The notes under the pieces were generated by a model. That model had not been told where the DNA came from. It saw only the letters and a program-made list of their open reading frames with translations, and did not search any database. Below are positions 9,426 to 18,753 of a DNA stretch of 52,115 nucleotides, one piece after another. This DNA is from Lachnospiraceae bacterium UBA7188 (GTDB taxonomy: Bacteria; Bacillota; Clostridia; Lachnospirales; Lachnospiraceae). Positions within the stretch are counted from its first letter, which is position 1. Each line of letters starts with the position of its first letter. Location of the stretch: positions 17,631 to 69,745 of the forward strand of contig DKVC01000133.1 of NCBI GenBank assembly GCA_002490995.1. Reading direction: 5' to 3'. The position numbers and the translations under genes were made by a program.

Positions 9426-11561
9426 TTACTGCTTTTCAACCGTTACAACAATTGTCTCTTTTGTCTCATTTCCCGCATAGTCTGTCAGGGTGATCTCCAC
9501 ATTGTATTCCCCGGGTGTGGTGGTATCCAGCTCCGACAGGTCAGGCGTGATATTGTTCTTAATGTCAAGGCCGTCTGCATCTGTCGCCTCCTCCACGAAA
9601 TCGTCCTTCCAGTTGATGTCGGAAGGATTCTCATCGATATTGACGGTCCTGTACTCCTCCTTAATCACAAGGGTGGGGGCCGTGGTATTGTCGGCATTGT
9701 AGATGATGACGTTCAGAGTTGCGGTTCCCTCATTATCGGAAGCGTCTTTAATGCTGTAAGCCAGCTTGCCGTCATATTTTCCCACTGTGCCGAAATCAAT
9801 CTCACTGAAGTCTACCGCGGCGTCGCTCATGTTCAGGTCACCGTCGATATTGTCGCTTGCCGTCATGTAAGCCGTCCAGTCAACTCCCTCTGGATCCGTG
9901 CCTGCAGGGAATGTCAGGGTATCGCCTTCTGTCTTCTCAAACTTGGGCTTTACATTGTCCTTCACTTCGGTGCCGCTCAGAACTGTGGTATAGCTGGCCA
10001 TGGTATCGTCGACGATTCCTTTCTTGGCCTCCACCTGTACCTCGTAGCTGGGAGAGCCTTCCACGCCGAACAGGGAATACCCTAAAATGTCATGGGACCA
10101 GTACTCGTAAATGCCTGCGTTTTTGCTGTAGTCATTCACCAGGGCGTTGTCGCCTTCTACCAGGTAGCGGAATGCAGTCAGCATGTTGTCGCCGTATTCT
10201 TCATTGGTAACGTCCAGATTCAGGCGCATTGCCTCGTTTCTTGCGGAAGCCTCCGAGCGGTAGTAATCCATTGCCTTATCGGAATTTGCCATCTTCTTGT
10301 AGTAGGACTGTGTATACTCTTTAAATACCTTAATGGCAAGCTCGGTTCTCTCCGGGCTCAGACCCTTGGGGATACCATAGCAGTCCGTCGCGTCATTCAG
10401 CTGGCGGTACGCGGGGTCGTCAATGTCCATCCCGTCCGGCCTGGGGAAAGGAACCACGCCCATGGCGTCGCCGCGGTCCGCAAACTGTCCTACCATGTCG
10501 CCGGTGAGCCACTGGGGAAGATTTACAAATGCGGTATGACCCCACTGGAAACGCCAGGTATCCATCAGGCCGTCGATTTCGCCCGGGGTCTTGCCCTCAT
10601 ACTGGCTCTCGTTAAACATCAGGCCCTTGTCATACAGGCGCTTGATAAAGGCAACCGCCTCCTTGGCCTGGTCGCTGGCCATACCGACTCCGTTATCTCC
10701 GTAAACCTCGCCGCCGTTTGCATAAATGGCCTGAAGGGCGGCGGAACGATAGTCTGTCTGGTAAGCATGCTGCCACCCGTCGTTTCCGGCCTGCCTGATG
10801 TAGTCGTATATCTTCTGCAGATAATCCTCAAACACGCTCCAGGTCCAGGTGCCCTCCACAAAATAATCCGCCGGATATTTTGTCTTGCCGTCCACCTTCA
10901 GCGCATCCACTTCGTCAAGTATGCCGATGTTGTAGCAGAGGAAATCATTGCTGCCGAAACGCATTACATTGTTCAGGAAATAGTTATGCCCATATACCTT
11001 GCCCCAGTAAATCCATGCGTCATCCTCGTCCTCGAACAGATAGGCATACTCATCCAGGGGCTGCAGGACGTTCTGGGCCAGAACCTGTCCCTGGCTGCCG
11101 TTGGTCAGTCTCACCACATCCGCAATGGGGTCGCCGGCCAGTACACTCTGGAGGATAATCTCCGTCAGGTCCGAAGGATACTGCACAAACTCAATCTTGC
11201 AATTGTATTTTTCCAGTACCTGCTGCTCCGCATAAAGCCTGGCTTCCATGTCTTCCGGGCTCAAGGAGGACTCCCCCGTCACCGGGTCGCGGTAGGTGGT
11301 ATCCATCTCGGATATCCAGTTGTGCCCCCATCTGATCACGGTAGGCTCGCCGGCCGGCACGTCCGCGTTTTCTCCGTTTTCCGTTCCCGCATCACTGCTT
11401 TCGGGTTCCTGGGATTCCGCTTTGCTGCTTTCTTCCGTTACGGATTCCTTTCCATCAGAGGCGTTTCCTGCCTGGGAATCCCCGTTTTCGCTGCCACAGC
11501 CCGCCAGCATTCCAGCCGCCATGGTCAGGCACAGTAACATACATAATACCTTTTTCTTCAT
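9426..11561 (-). CDS. Extracellular solute-binding lipoprotein with two C-terminal Ig-like (DUF5011-type) domains
   Basis: A 711-residue protein beginning with a lipoprotein signal (lipobox MLAGC), a Ser/Glu-rich linker, and a family 1 sugar-binding domain to about residue 540 (VIRWGHNWISEMD, NGSQGQVLAQNVLQPLDEYA). The last ~170 residues form two consecutive domains of the DUF5011/HYR type (TASDNIDGDLN and YSIKDASDNEGTATLNVIIY, then LTDYAGNETKETIVVTVEKQ). Such Ig-like tails are usual on cell-wall adhesins and secreted enzymes and less so on binding proteins, so the tail may hold the protein away from the membrane or bind polysaccharide. The start has GAAGGGAG upstream. It is the first gene of the leftward cluster and is divergent from the AraC regulator, which probably controls it. 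Its cognate permeases appear to be the damaged pair downstream. Confidence 0.85.
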   Translation of the reverse strand: MKKKVLCMLLCLTMAAGMLAGCGSENGDSQAGNASDGKESVTEESSKAESQEPESSDAGTENGENADVPAGEPTVIRWGHNWISEMDTTYRDPVTGESSLSPEDMEARLYAEQQVLEKYNCKIEFVQYPSDLTEIILQSVLAGDPIADVVRLTNGSQGQVLAQNVLQPLDEYAYLFEDEDDAWIYWGKVYGHNYFLNNVMRFGSNDFLCYNIGILDEVDALKVDGKTKYPADYFVEGTWTWSVFEDYLQKIYDYIRQAGNDGWQHAYQTDYRSAALQAIYANGGEVYGDNGVGMASDQAKEAVAFIKRLYDKGLMFNESQYEGKTPGEIDGLMDTWRFQWGHTAFVNLPQWLTGDMVGQFADRGDAMGVVPFPRPDGMDIDDPAYRQLNDATDCYGIPKGLSPERTELAIKVFKEYTQSYYKKMANSDKAMDYYRSEASARNEAMRLNLDVTNEEYGDNMLTAFRYLVEGDNALVNDYSKNAGIYEYWSHDILGYSLFGVEGSPSYEVQVEAKKGIVDDTMASYTTVLSGTEVKDNVKPKFEKTEGDTLTFPAGTDPEGVDWTAYMTASDNIDGDLNMSDAAVDFSEIDFGTVGKYDGKLAYSIKDASDNEGTATLNVIIYNADNTTAPTLVIKEEYRTVNIDENPSDINWKDDFVEEATDADGLDIKNNITPDLSELDTTTPGEYNVEITLTDYAGNETKETIVVTVEKQ

Positions 11562-12151
11562 ACCTTTCTCCCTTCTTATTGTTTATCATACTCGTGGGCA
11601 TATTTACCGCTTTCTGTACTACATCGCTGAATACACGCTTGTTATACAGTCCGGCAATGCTTCCGAAGCCACTCTCTTACAATGGGCAGATCGTTCCGTC
11701 CATGAACAGATACGCATGGCTAAAAACATTTGCCAGCCCAGGCATATAACGGACGAACACCTGGACTACGCCAGGCAAATGGCGGAAAAGGAATGCGCTC
11801 GCAAGTATAGATTCCTGATATTTTAATACAGTTATGTTCAAAGCATCTTGGTATTTTGCCATTCATGCTGTACCATTTCGACTCCCCCCGGTTTCAGGGC
11901 GCAGAAGTCCCACCCGGGATATGGAAAATTGCAATATCGGAAGGATTATCGCTTCTCCATATTCCGGCAATACATCTCTGTTTTCGGTAATCGTCGGGAT
12001 CATTTCCTGAAACACCGCCGATTTCACCACAAATTTAATCTGTTTTCCGGCGGATTTTATAGTAGATTTATTACATGTTTTTGGCACTTTTCTGTCATTT
12101 TAAAAAACAGTCTCAGAAAAAGGTGCACTTTTTCTTTATTTGTCTTGCCTA
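11562..12151. other. Intergenic region between the solute-binding protein gene and araC-type gene
   Basis: About 590 bases without a convincing gene. The stretch 11640-11826 on the plus strand encodes a well-formed hydrophilic peptide (SEATLLQWADRSVHEQIRMA, ending ECARKYRFLIF) without a plausible start; it may be the tail of a lost gene, but I do not recognise it. The rest is AT-rich and should contain the leftward promoter and AraC sites, which I could not define. Confidence 0.3.
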
Positions 12152-12180
12152 TTGCCTGCTTCCTTGTTATATTGTATAAT
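12152..12180 (+). promoter_or_regulatory. Promoter of the AraC-family regulator
   Basis: A -35 element TTGCCT (12152-12157) is followed by a 17-base spacer and a perfect -10 TATAAT (12175-12180), about 95 bases before the ATG at 12276. The fit to a sigma-A promoter is good. Confidence 0.65.
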
Positions 12181-12275
12181 ATAAAGCATTTTTCTCCCTG
12201 CGTAAATGGAATTATACTAAACATGTATGGAAAAATGCTAGATATTCTAAAAAGCAAAAGATCAGAGGCGTAAAA

Positions 12276-13112
12276 ATGGATAGACGGATTGCCGATTATG
12301 ACGGGCCACATCTGAATCATACGGATTTGTACATTTATCAATGCGGAGCAGAATACTGTCCTTCCGGACATTTTCACGGCCCCGCAGTCAGGGATCACTA
12401 TCTGATCCATTATATTCACAGCGGAAAGGGGATTTTTCAGGTGGGGGATACTACCTACCATCTGAAAGCGGGAAACGGTTTTCTAATCTTCCCGGATATC
12501 GTGACCTTTTACCAGGCTGACAAGGAAGAGCCCTGGCACTACTCCTGGGTAGGCTTTCACGGCTTGAAGGCGGAAACCTATCTGACAGAGGCAGGCCTGA
12601 CGGCAGAGTATCCCATATTTGAATATACGGAGGATGATTACATAGAAAACTGCTTCTACGAAATGGCTGAGGCGTATTATCTGAAACGCGGCGGCATTGT
12701 GAAGCGGATGGCCTATCTGTATCTGTTTCTGTACAAGCTCATTCAGACAAACACGCGTGAGCTGTACTACAGTTCCAGGGAAAGCCGGCATGATGCCTAC
12801 ATCAATGAAGCGCTGCAGTTTATTGAAATGAATTATTCCAGAAAAATCACGATTGATATGCTCTCTCGTTATGTAGGGCTGAACAGGAGCTATCTAAACT
12901 CCATATTCCGGGAAGCCCTGGGAAAAACGCTCCAGCAGTACCTGATGGAATTCCGTGTCCGGAAGGCATGCGAGCTGCTGGAGAACAACTCCCTCACTAT
13001 CGGTGACGTCTCCCACTCTGTGGGGTATCCTGACCAGCTGCTCTTTTCGAAAGTGTTCAAGCGCATCCAAGGGGTCACGCCTTCGGAGTATAGGAAGAGC
13101 CTGCCGCAATAG
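12276..13112 (+). CDS. AraC-family transcriptional regulator (cupin sensor plus two HTH motifs)
   Basis: A 278-residue protein of typical family length. Residues about 20-150 form the cupin-type sugar-sensing domain (HYLIHYIHSGKGIFQVGDTT, then GFLIFPDIVTFYQAD and WHYSWVGFHG). The C-terminal ~100 residues form the AraC DNA-binding domain, with the first helix-turn-helix at KITIDMLSRYVGLNRSYLNSIF and the signature around VSHSVGYPDQLLFSKVFK ending GVTPSEYRKS. The start is preceded by AGAGGCG. It is transcribed away from the solute-binding protein and alpha-galactosidase cluster, the standard arrangement for an activator of a sugar operon. The inducer is likely an alpha-galactoside or a related oligosaccharide (inference). 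Confidence 0.9.
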   Translation: MDRRIADYDGPHLNHTDLYIYQCGAEYCPSGHFHGPAVRDHYLIHYIHSGKGIFQVGDTTYHLKAGNGFLIFPDIVTFYQADKEEPWHYSWVGFHGLKAETYLTEAGLTAEYPIFEYTEDDYIENCFYEMAEAYYLKRGGIVKRMAYLYLFLYKLIQTNTRELYYSSRESRHDAYINEALQFIEMNYSRKITIDMLSRYVGLNRSYLNSIFREALGKTLQQYLMEFRVRKACELLENNSLTIGDVSHSVGYPDQLLFSKVFKRIQGVTPSEYRKSLPQ

Positions 13113-13207
13113 GGTCTTATTTCTTCCGGCATCCGGATATCATATTCCACCAGCCTCCCTGCGGCTTTATGCATGACATGTGAATCGCCTCGATTATGAT
13201 ACTATAC

Positions 13208-13650
13208 TCATGAACACATTTCCGCAACCAGCTCCGGAATCTGCCCGGGATCCTTTGCCACATATTCCGGCTCTTCCTCCGGGCACTCCGGAACCATGCG
13301 ATATCTGGGGCTGTATGCCGCCAGGATAGAGTAGAACCCCATAGCATTGGCTCCCCTGATATCCCTCTCCAGATTGTTGCCGTTCATCACGATGCGCCCT
13401 TTATCCTCATCCGAAAGGCCCATCTGTTCCATAGTGCAGCGGAACATGGCCGGGTCGGGCTTTTCCGCTCCCATGCTCTCGGATATGGCTCTGGCTTCAA
13501 AACAGTATTCCAGGCCATGCTGCCTGAAGATGTTCCGGAAGGATGCCTCCAGACCGTCGGCCACCAGGGCAATGCGGTAACCGGCCCTGTGAAGGGTACG
13601 CACCACCTCCCCCGCCCCTGAAAAGAGCTGTGCTTCTCCCCGAATATACC
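13208..13650 (-). pseudogene. HAD-family hydrolase, C-terminal fragment
   Basis: The minus strand encodes the second half of a haloacid-dehalogenase-type phosphatase: a motif II-like segment (YRIALVADGLEASFRNIF), a motif III Lys region (SESMGAEKPDPAMFRCTMEQ) and the acidic motif IV region (IVMNGNNLERDIRGANAMGF, with the usual GD replaced by GN). The N-terminal DxDxT nucleophile motif is absent, because a TGA stop lies just upstream in this frame and the adjoining sequence belongs to other fragments. It is therefore a remnant. It ends within 100 bases of the araC-type gene, tail to tail. Confidence 0.65.
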
Positions 13651-13789
13651 GCTCTCCTCAGGCTTCTCTTCGTTTTCCGCTCCCCGGCAAGCAAAGCAAA
13701 AAAGCCTGTCTCTTCCATTTTCCCACGATTTCCAACCCGTAGTCCAATGTCTGGAGCGCCCGATCTTCCACCGGTCGGATGGAAGAACC

Positions 13790-14035
13790 GGACAGGATAC
13801 TTTCTCCCTTTTCCTCCCTCATCAGTTCACCGTTCTGCTCCAGATCCTTTCTGGAAGGCCCGCCGCCATGGTTGCCCACTCCCCAGAGAACACAGCCTGT
13901 CACCGGAACGTCTTCAGCCCCCTTTTCTTCTATCCAGCCACGAATTTTATCAGCTGCTTCCCCATCGGGGTTCCATAGCCCGATGCCGGTGAGCCATGAC
14001 CCTGGAACTGTCAGATCCCACCCATACAAAATCAT
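13790..14035 (-). pseudogene. GH38-like alpha-mannosidase, short internal fragment
   Basis: A stretch of about 80 residues contains WLTGIGLWNPDGEAADKIRG and LWGVGNHGGGPSRKDL, which resembles the conserved end of the GH38 alpha-mannosidase catalytic domain. Neither the start of such an enzyme (normally 800-1000 residues) nor its C-terminal domains is present, and the frame then runs into unrelated sequence that stops at 13658. It is a piece of a deleted gene; the assignment rests on the GNHGGGPSR motif. Confidence 0.45.
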
Positions 14036-14084
14036 CCCCGGGCAAGGAGCAATCCCCCCTGTCCCGGACGGCAGAACAGATAAG

Positions 14085-14268
14085 TCTGTGCTTAAGATGC
14101 TCCGGAAAAACTACCCGCCTGAAGAGAACGCATCCATTGTGTCCGGTTTTTCGCCGGACGCCATAGATGCAATGCGGGAGGAAATGACTGCGTTTTCATC
14201 CAGGGAAGGCCAATATCTACGAGGAGCCGTATATTGGCCTTGCCTGGCTGGAATTATAATTTTCACCG
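14085..14268 (+). pseudogene. Unrecognised gene fragment, plus strand, frameshifted
   Basis: The plus strand reads MLRKNYPPEENASIVSG, then FSPDAIDAMREEMTAFSSRE, and after a one-frame shift near 14200 continues as KANIYEEPYIGLAWLEL before a stop. The two parts look like one natural C-terminus, but I cannot name the family. No start or ribosome site is seen. It points the opposite way to the neighbouring fragments, so this stretch has been assembled from several sources. Confidence 0.3.
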
Positions 14269-14778
14269 GGCCTGTTCGCTATCTTTATCGTAGCGGGCAT
14301 GATCTTTCCCTTCCCCGGACAGTCCCGGATTCACATTCTGTATCCGGTAACCATAAAACACTCTCTTCCACCTGAAAAACACATCTCTCCCATACTCACT
14401 TATCAACTCTCTTTGTTGCAAAATATCTTCCGTTTTCTTAATAAATTCCTGCAGTTTTGCCGTCAATTTCGGATGCTCCTGCGCAATATTCTAAAGCTCC
14501 AGCTTTTCTCCGCTGGTGCCCCCCTCCCGGCGCACCTTATAAATCCACTCCGACTGTTCCAGCTGCCTTTCTATCCAAAGCGACCCCACAGCCGTATCCG
14601 TCTTCCCGTCCTCCAGCCCCTGGTGGTTAAAGCCGAAATTAGGCAGGACGGAAAATTCGCGCCATCTGCCGCCGTCCCTGTTTTCCCGGGCTAACAGTTC
14701 CGTCACCCTTCCGTAAAAATCGCATCCCGCGCCCTGATGCCTTCTATAGTCAAAAGTCCAGTTCAAATATCTTTCCAC
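14263..14778 (-). pseudogene. Hypothetical protein interrupted by an in-frame TAG
   Basis: The minus strand carries a 95-residue reading frame (starting MERYLNWTFDYRRHQGAGCD, with FSVLPNFGFNHQGLEDG and TAVGSLWIERQLEQSEWIYK), stopped by TAG at 14491-14493. The same frame continues without shift as NIAQEHPKLTAKLQEFIKKT and further to 14263. Both halves have natural-looking composition and the second begins as a helix, so the TAG probably arose by point mutation in a gene of about 170 codons. I do not recognise the family. It lies just downstream of the GH172 gene on the same strand. Confidence 0.4.
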
Positions 14779-14793
14779 CCGAACAAGCTCCTC

Positions 14794-15888
14794 CTACCTT
14801 GGCCACCGCTCCCTGCGCTCCATCAGCTCCCCAAACCGGCAGTGTGGTTCCTGCTGATACCAGTAGGCCACCGTAGCCACGTCATCCTCCCTCTCAAACA
14901 GCCCTCCATAGGACACGCCGATCTGCTGTATGGTAACTCTGATATCCTCATCAAACAGAATCGGATCCATGATATGCCAACGATAAAAACTCCTCTGGGG
15001 CATCTGGTCGTCATTATGAAAATCATGGTGCAGAAAAGTGTCATGATGGGAATAATAGGGATATCCCAGAAACGGCGTATGATACAGATTCTCCACCGTC
15101 CTTCCCCCTTTCTGCGTGGCAAAACTCCATGCGCCGCCAAAGTAATCCTCCGTGCCGGTTCCGCATATGGTAGGATAATCCTCGTCCCCGTCCAGATAAA
15201 ACTTGACCTCCCCTTCCCCATACCAGTAGCGTTCTAAAGTGGTCAGCGCCATATAAGTCCCCACATACTGCCCCTTTCCCTTCACCCCGTCCAAAATGAC
15301 GTAATCCTCCCCTTTCCTGGTGATCCTCTGCCGCCTCCACTGGGCATGAAAACGCCCCAGCTGCCCGGGCAGTTCATCGCAGAGGCAATAATCAACCTGA
15401 TAAAAGAAGGCCTCTATGGCCTCATCACACTGATTTTCCAGAGTGATCCTTGCCCTTTTATAAAAAGGCATGGGAAAATAACAATTAAACCCCCTGGTTG
15501 GATTCACCGCTATAGGCATGGAATCCACAGGGTAAGACACCCCAAACCCACAGCAAAAGAAATCCCCCAGGGGACTTTCCACGGAAGGATGCTCCTCGTC
15601 CTCCCAGTATATCCGCAACACCAGATCTCTCAGTACATAACGATTCCTGTCGCTTGCCCGGTCAGTCACCGTCATCCAGATATGCTGTATGATACCGGAG
15701 CCGTCTATCCGGGCAAGCGTAACCGTCTCCCCCGCTTCCATCCGGGGAATGCAGGGAGAACCTTTTCTGGATGCTCCCAGTGCGCCGGACGCCATTCCTC
15801 CCCGTCCCTTCTCCCCATTTTGGTTTTCCCAGTTGATACTACGGCTCCTTCCGTTCCTTAAAAAAGGCAGATACCCCATCTGAAACAT
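14794..15888 (-). CDS. GH172 family enzyme (DUF2961), putative alpha-fructofuranosidase or difructose-dianhydride enzyme
   Basis: A 364-residue protein from ATG at 15888, chosen over the upstream extension because GGAGGG precedes it and because DUF2961 proteins begin this way (MFQMGYLPFLRNGRSRSINW, then GEKGRGGMASGALG). The rest has the family's jelly-roll core and conserved patches: SGIIQHIWMTVTD, SPLGDFFCCGFG, FNCYFPMPFYKRARITLEN, and GTGTEDYFGGAW with the Glu/Asp cluster typical of the active site. Characterised GH172 members cleave or form alpha-D-fructofuranosyl or D-arabinofuranosyl bonds, including difructose dianhydride I. Placed among three GH32 enzymes and LacI regulators, a fructosyl substrate is more likely. 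There is no signal peptide, so it acts inside the cell. Confidence 0.85.
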   Translation of the reverse strand: MFQMGYLPFLRNGRSRSINWENQNGEKGRGGMASGALGASRKGSPCIPRMEAGETVTLARIDGSGIIQHIWMTVTDRASDRNRYVLRDLVLRIYWEDEEHPSVESPLGDFFCCGFGVSYPVDSMPIAVNPTRGFNCYFPMPFYKRARITLENQCDEAIEAFFYQVDYCLCDELPGQLGRFHAQWRRQRITRKGEDYVILDGVKGKGQYVGTYMALTTLERYWYGEGEVKFYLDGDEDYPTICGTGTEDYFGGAWSFATQKGGRTVENLYHTPFLGYPYYSHHDTFLHHDFHNDDQMPQRSFYRWHIMDPILFDEDIRVTIQQIGVSYGGLFEREDDVATVAYWYQQEPHCRFGELMERRERWPR

Positions 15889-16111
15889 AGCATTCCCTCC
15901 TTCTTCACACTTTCCGGCATGCTTTTTTTGCTTCCAGCGGCTCTTCTCCCTGGATTCTGCGGATGCCGTGCCATCGCTTTTCTTCCGTTCCCCACGGCCC
16001 ACCATGACCCTGCGCCGACCGAAACTACGCCAGTTTTCCCATCCTTCTCAGAACAGACCTCAGCCAGTTTTCCCGCCCCAACCACGTATCATATTACGCC
16101 GGAACACGCTT

Positions 16112-17539
16112 TTATGTCCATATGGCGGTGTCCCTGATACTCAGTTCCCCTTCTGAGACGAAAAATCCCACCTTTCTCCCGCTGTAATTATACATGCGGA
16201 ATCCAAAAGCCACATCACGGTTTACATACAATACCCCTATGGTATCCTGAATATAAAGCTCCAGCTCATACTCTTCCCCCTGCCTTAACTCCAGCGGCCT
16301 CTCCATCTCCACCGCATAGGGAAACATCTGCCCTCCCTGCTCGTACATCCGCAGGCCGGAGCGGAACTGGATTCTCTGAAAACCAGGTTCAAACATGAGA
16401 TAATAGCCGAAGTCAAAGGCTTGGTCCACCTGCAGTGCCAGGCCGAACCCTGCCGGGTTTCCCTCATAGGCACAGCGCAGCTTGATACAGCACTGCCTGG
16501 GAATTTCCTCCCCTAATGCCGCACCATACCCGTTCTCCGACACACAGGACGTTTCTGCCTGCCCCATCTTCCAATTTCCAGTAAGAGCCTGTATCTCCAT
16601 GGCTTTTTTTCGCTTAAAAGCGCCTGCCACGCTTTCTACGGGATGCACCCCCAACGTTCCGTCATCATGCTGATGTATCCCATGCACCACAATGGATCCA
16701 CCCCAATTCCAGGATTTATAATCTCTTCCGAAATCTTTCCCCGAATCAAAGCCCCATCCGTTCTCGCCCCGGGTAGGATTCCAGCCATAGACATAACGGT
16801 TCTGCCCGTCAAAGCCCGTTTTGGCCGCATAAAACGCCCTGCCATCGAAAGTTTCTCTCCCAACGGGCCGCAACCACGGGCCTCTGGGCGAACGGCTCAT
16901 TCTGTAATAAGTAAAAAACCCGTCCGTATAATTGGAATAAACCAGATAATACCAATCCCCCATCCGGAACATATCCGGACACTCGTTGGCGGCCTGGTTT
17001 GCCCTGGGCGCATAAAGCGGCTTCTCTATCTTCCAATGGCTCAGGTCATCGGAAACACACAGCGCCACACAGCCGTTTCGCTCCGTAGGCGCATTTTCCC
17101 TTGCCGCCAACAGCATCCACCACCGGCTCTCATCCTCATTCCAGAACACAAAAGGATCTCGCCAGTCGCTCAGACGGTAAATCTCCCCGTCCGCCCCAAA
17201 TTTATCCTCCGGAATCTCCTCCCAGCGGGTCAGATCCTCACTTGTGGCATGCCTCACCCACTGGACTTCCGGGTTATGGTCGAAGGTACAGTAAAATACA
17301 TGGTACACCCCCTCCGCCCGCAGCACGGAGCCCGTCCCTCCGTAAATGGGAACCGGAACCTCCGAATATACTCTGTTATCCTTTGTGGTGATCCGGTGCC
17401 ATCCATGAACCACCTTCTTTTTCGGCGCATCGGGATTCCAGTTTTTCAGATAGAAATTCTCAAACTGTCCCGTCTCCTTGTCGAAAAAGGGAATCACGTC
17501 TCCTGCCTTCGCATATTCCGGTGTGTAAAATAGATCCAT
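16112..17539 (-). CDS. GH32 family beta-fructosidase-like enzyme, non-canonical subgroup, cytoplasmic
   Basis: A 475-residue protein with the five-bladed propeller of GH32 plus a C-terminal beta-sandwich. The RDP motif is present (LSDWRDPFVFWNEDE), as is the acid/base motif (NECPDMFRMGDWYY). The usual WMNDPNG nucleophile motif is replaced by GDVIPFFDKETGQFENFYL, with the Asp of FFD in the corresponding place. This variant is shared with the lipoprotein at 21614-23272 and suggests a substrate other than plain sucrose, such as a levan or difructosyl compound. The start has GAGGAGG upstream. The LacI gene ends 9 bases before it, so the two are probably co-transcribed. Confidence 0.8.
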   Translation of the reverse strand: MDLFYTPEYAKAGDVIPFFDKETGQFENFYLKNWNPDAPKKKVVHGWHRITTKDNRVYSEVPVPIYGGTGSVLRAEGVYHVFYCTFDHNPEVQWVRHATSEDLTRWEEIPEDKFGADGEIYRLSDWRDPFVFWNEDESRWWMLLAARENAPTERNGCVALCVSDDLSHWKIEKPLYAPRANQAANECPDMFRMGDWYYLVYSNYTDGFFTYYRMSRSPRGPWLRPVGRETFDGRAFYAAKTGFDGQNRYVYGWNPTRGENGWGFDSGKDFGRDYKSWNWGGSIVVHGIHQHDDGTLGVHPVESVAGAFKRKKAMEIQALTGNWKMGQAETSCVSENGYGAALGEEIPRQCCIKLRCAYEGNPAGFGLALQVDQAFDFGYYLMFEPGFQRIQFRSGLRMYEQGGQMFPYAVEMERPLELRQGEEYELELYIQDTIGVLYVNRDVAFGFRMYNYSGRKVGFFVSEGELSIRDTAIWT

Positions 17540-17548
17540 ACTGCCTCC

Positions 17549-18637
17549 TCACTTTCCATAAACACTGTTGTAATCCCCCGTGGACTCCCTGTAGATCAAA
17601 GTCGTCTCCGTATAAACCTTCCGGACATTCAGCGTAGGCTCCTTGATCCGGGACACCAGCAGCTGAACCGCCGAAAGCCCCATGATCTGGCTGTGAATAC
17701 GCACCGTGGTCAGGGAGGGCGTGATGAGCCGTGATTCCGGGGAATCATCGAAGCCGCAGAGCCACACATCCCCCGGCACGGATATCCCCATCCGCCTTGT
17801 GACAGCCAATACGTCTATGGCGGCGAAATCATTGACACAGATAAACACATCCGGCAGAGATTTCATGACGCCGAGGCATTCCGCCAGGTATTCCTGGTAA
17901 ACCGTGGAATCCGGCTTCCTGACGCCCTCTTTGTTGCCCAGGATACAGTCCTCCTCCCTGCAGGGCAGCCCGGATAAATACATTGCGTTCCTGTATCCCA
18001 TAAAACGCTCATAAAAGGACTGGCAGTGCATATACTCTCCGATAAAGCCGATCCGCTTCTTCCCCCGCCTTGCCATTTCCGCCACGAAGCTGTGGATGCC
18101 CGACTGGTTATCCATATAGAGATAGTCGGCCTTCCAGGGCTCCCTGCACCCAAAGACCGGGGAGTCCACAAACAGCACCGGCACATCCTGCCCGCAAAGC
18201 ATGGCGCAGTAATCCTTGTCGAACATCTCGATGCACAGGATCCCCACCGTCCGCTCCCTGTCGTAAGAAGCTGGCAGGCTGAGCGCCTCTATCTCCTCCT
18301 CCCTGATCCGATGCATGGTAAAACTGTAGCCCAGCTGGGATATCTCGTTCTGAAATTTATCCAGCATGGTGGATGAGAAGTGCAGATCCCCTATAAATCC
18401 GGTGGTAAAGAGCACCACCTCCCCCATGCTCACCCTGGCGCTGCGCTGCTCCGCCTTGCTGAAGCTTGTCATATTCAGATAAGAAAACTGTTTATACCCC
18501 ATTTCCCGGGCCTTGTTCAAAACCTTCTCACGGGTAGACTCCGCCAATATGCCGGTATTGTTGATCGCCTTGGAAACCGTATTCCTCGATACGCCCAGGG
18601 CATCTGCAATATCCTGTATGGTAACCCGATCTGCCAT
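17549..18637 (-). CDS. LacI-family transcriptional regulator
   Basis: A 362-residue repressor of normal family length. The N-terminal helix-turn-helix and hinge are clear (TIQDIADALGVSRNTVSKAI, then NNTGILAESTREKVLNKARE). The periplasmic-binding-type sensor domain includes SGIHSFVAEMARRGKKRIGF and the C-terminal VWLCGFDDSPESRLITPSLT pattern. Its ribosome site is AGGAGG. It precedes the GH32 and GH172 genes in one transcription unit and probably senses the sugar they degrade. Its operators are not obvious. Confidence 0.9.
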   Translation of the reverse strand: MADRVTIQDIADALGVSRNTVSKAINNTGILAESTREKVLNKAREMGYKQFSYLNMTSFSKAEQRSARVSMGEVVLFTTGFIGDLHFSSTMLDKFQNEISQLGYSFTMHRIREEEIEALSLPASYDRERTVGILCIEMFDKDYCAMLCGQDVPVLFVDSPVFGCREPWKADYLYMDNQSGIHSFVAEMARRGKKRIGFIGEYMHCQSFYERFMGYRNAMYLSGLPCREEDCILGNKEGVRKPDSTVYQEYLAECLGVMKSLPDVFICVNDFAAIDVLAVTRRMGISVPGDVWLCGFDDSPESRLITPSLTTVRIHSQIMGLSAVQLLVSRIKEPTLNVRKVYTETTLIYRESTGDYNSVYGK

Positions 18638-18753
18638 AGCACCTCCTGATTCTGTTTAGGAAATATCGTAGACACTTCCTTAGCATCCCTGTAAATCCTT
18701 GCAGTCTGCAGTATGTATTCACCAACGAAACCATCTGCACTCCTTATTTCTTT

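Noticed and set aside
10092..11537. 481-codon plus-strand open frame
   Set aside because: Antisense of the intact solute-binding protein, lacking start signals and domains.
11848..12273. 141-codon frame in the region upstream of the AraC gene
   Set aside because: Composition rich in Phe, Arg and His without domain character; it overlaps the AraC promoter.
12183..12275. Small upstream frame in the AraC leader considered as a leader peptide
   Set aside because: The short frame (MYGKMLDILKSKRSEA) ends just at the AraC start region and lacks its own ribosome site.
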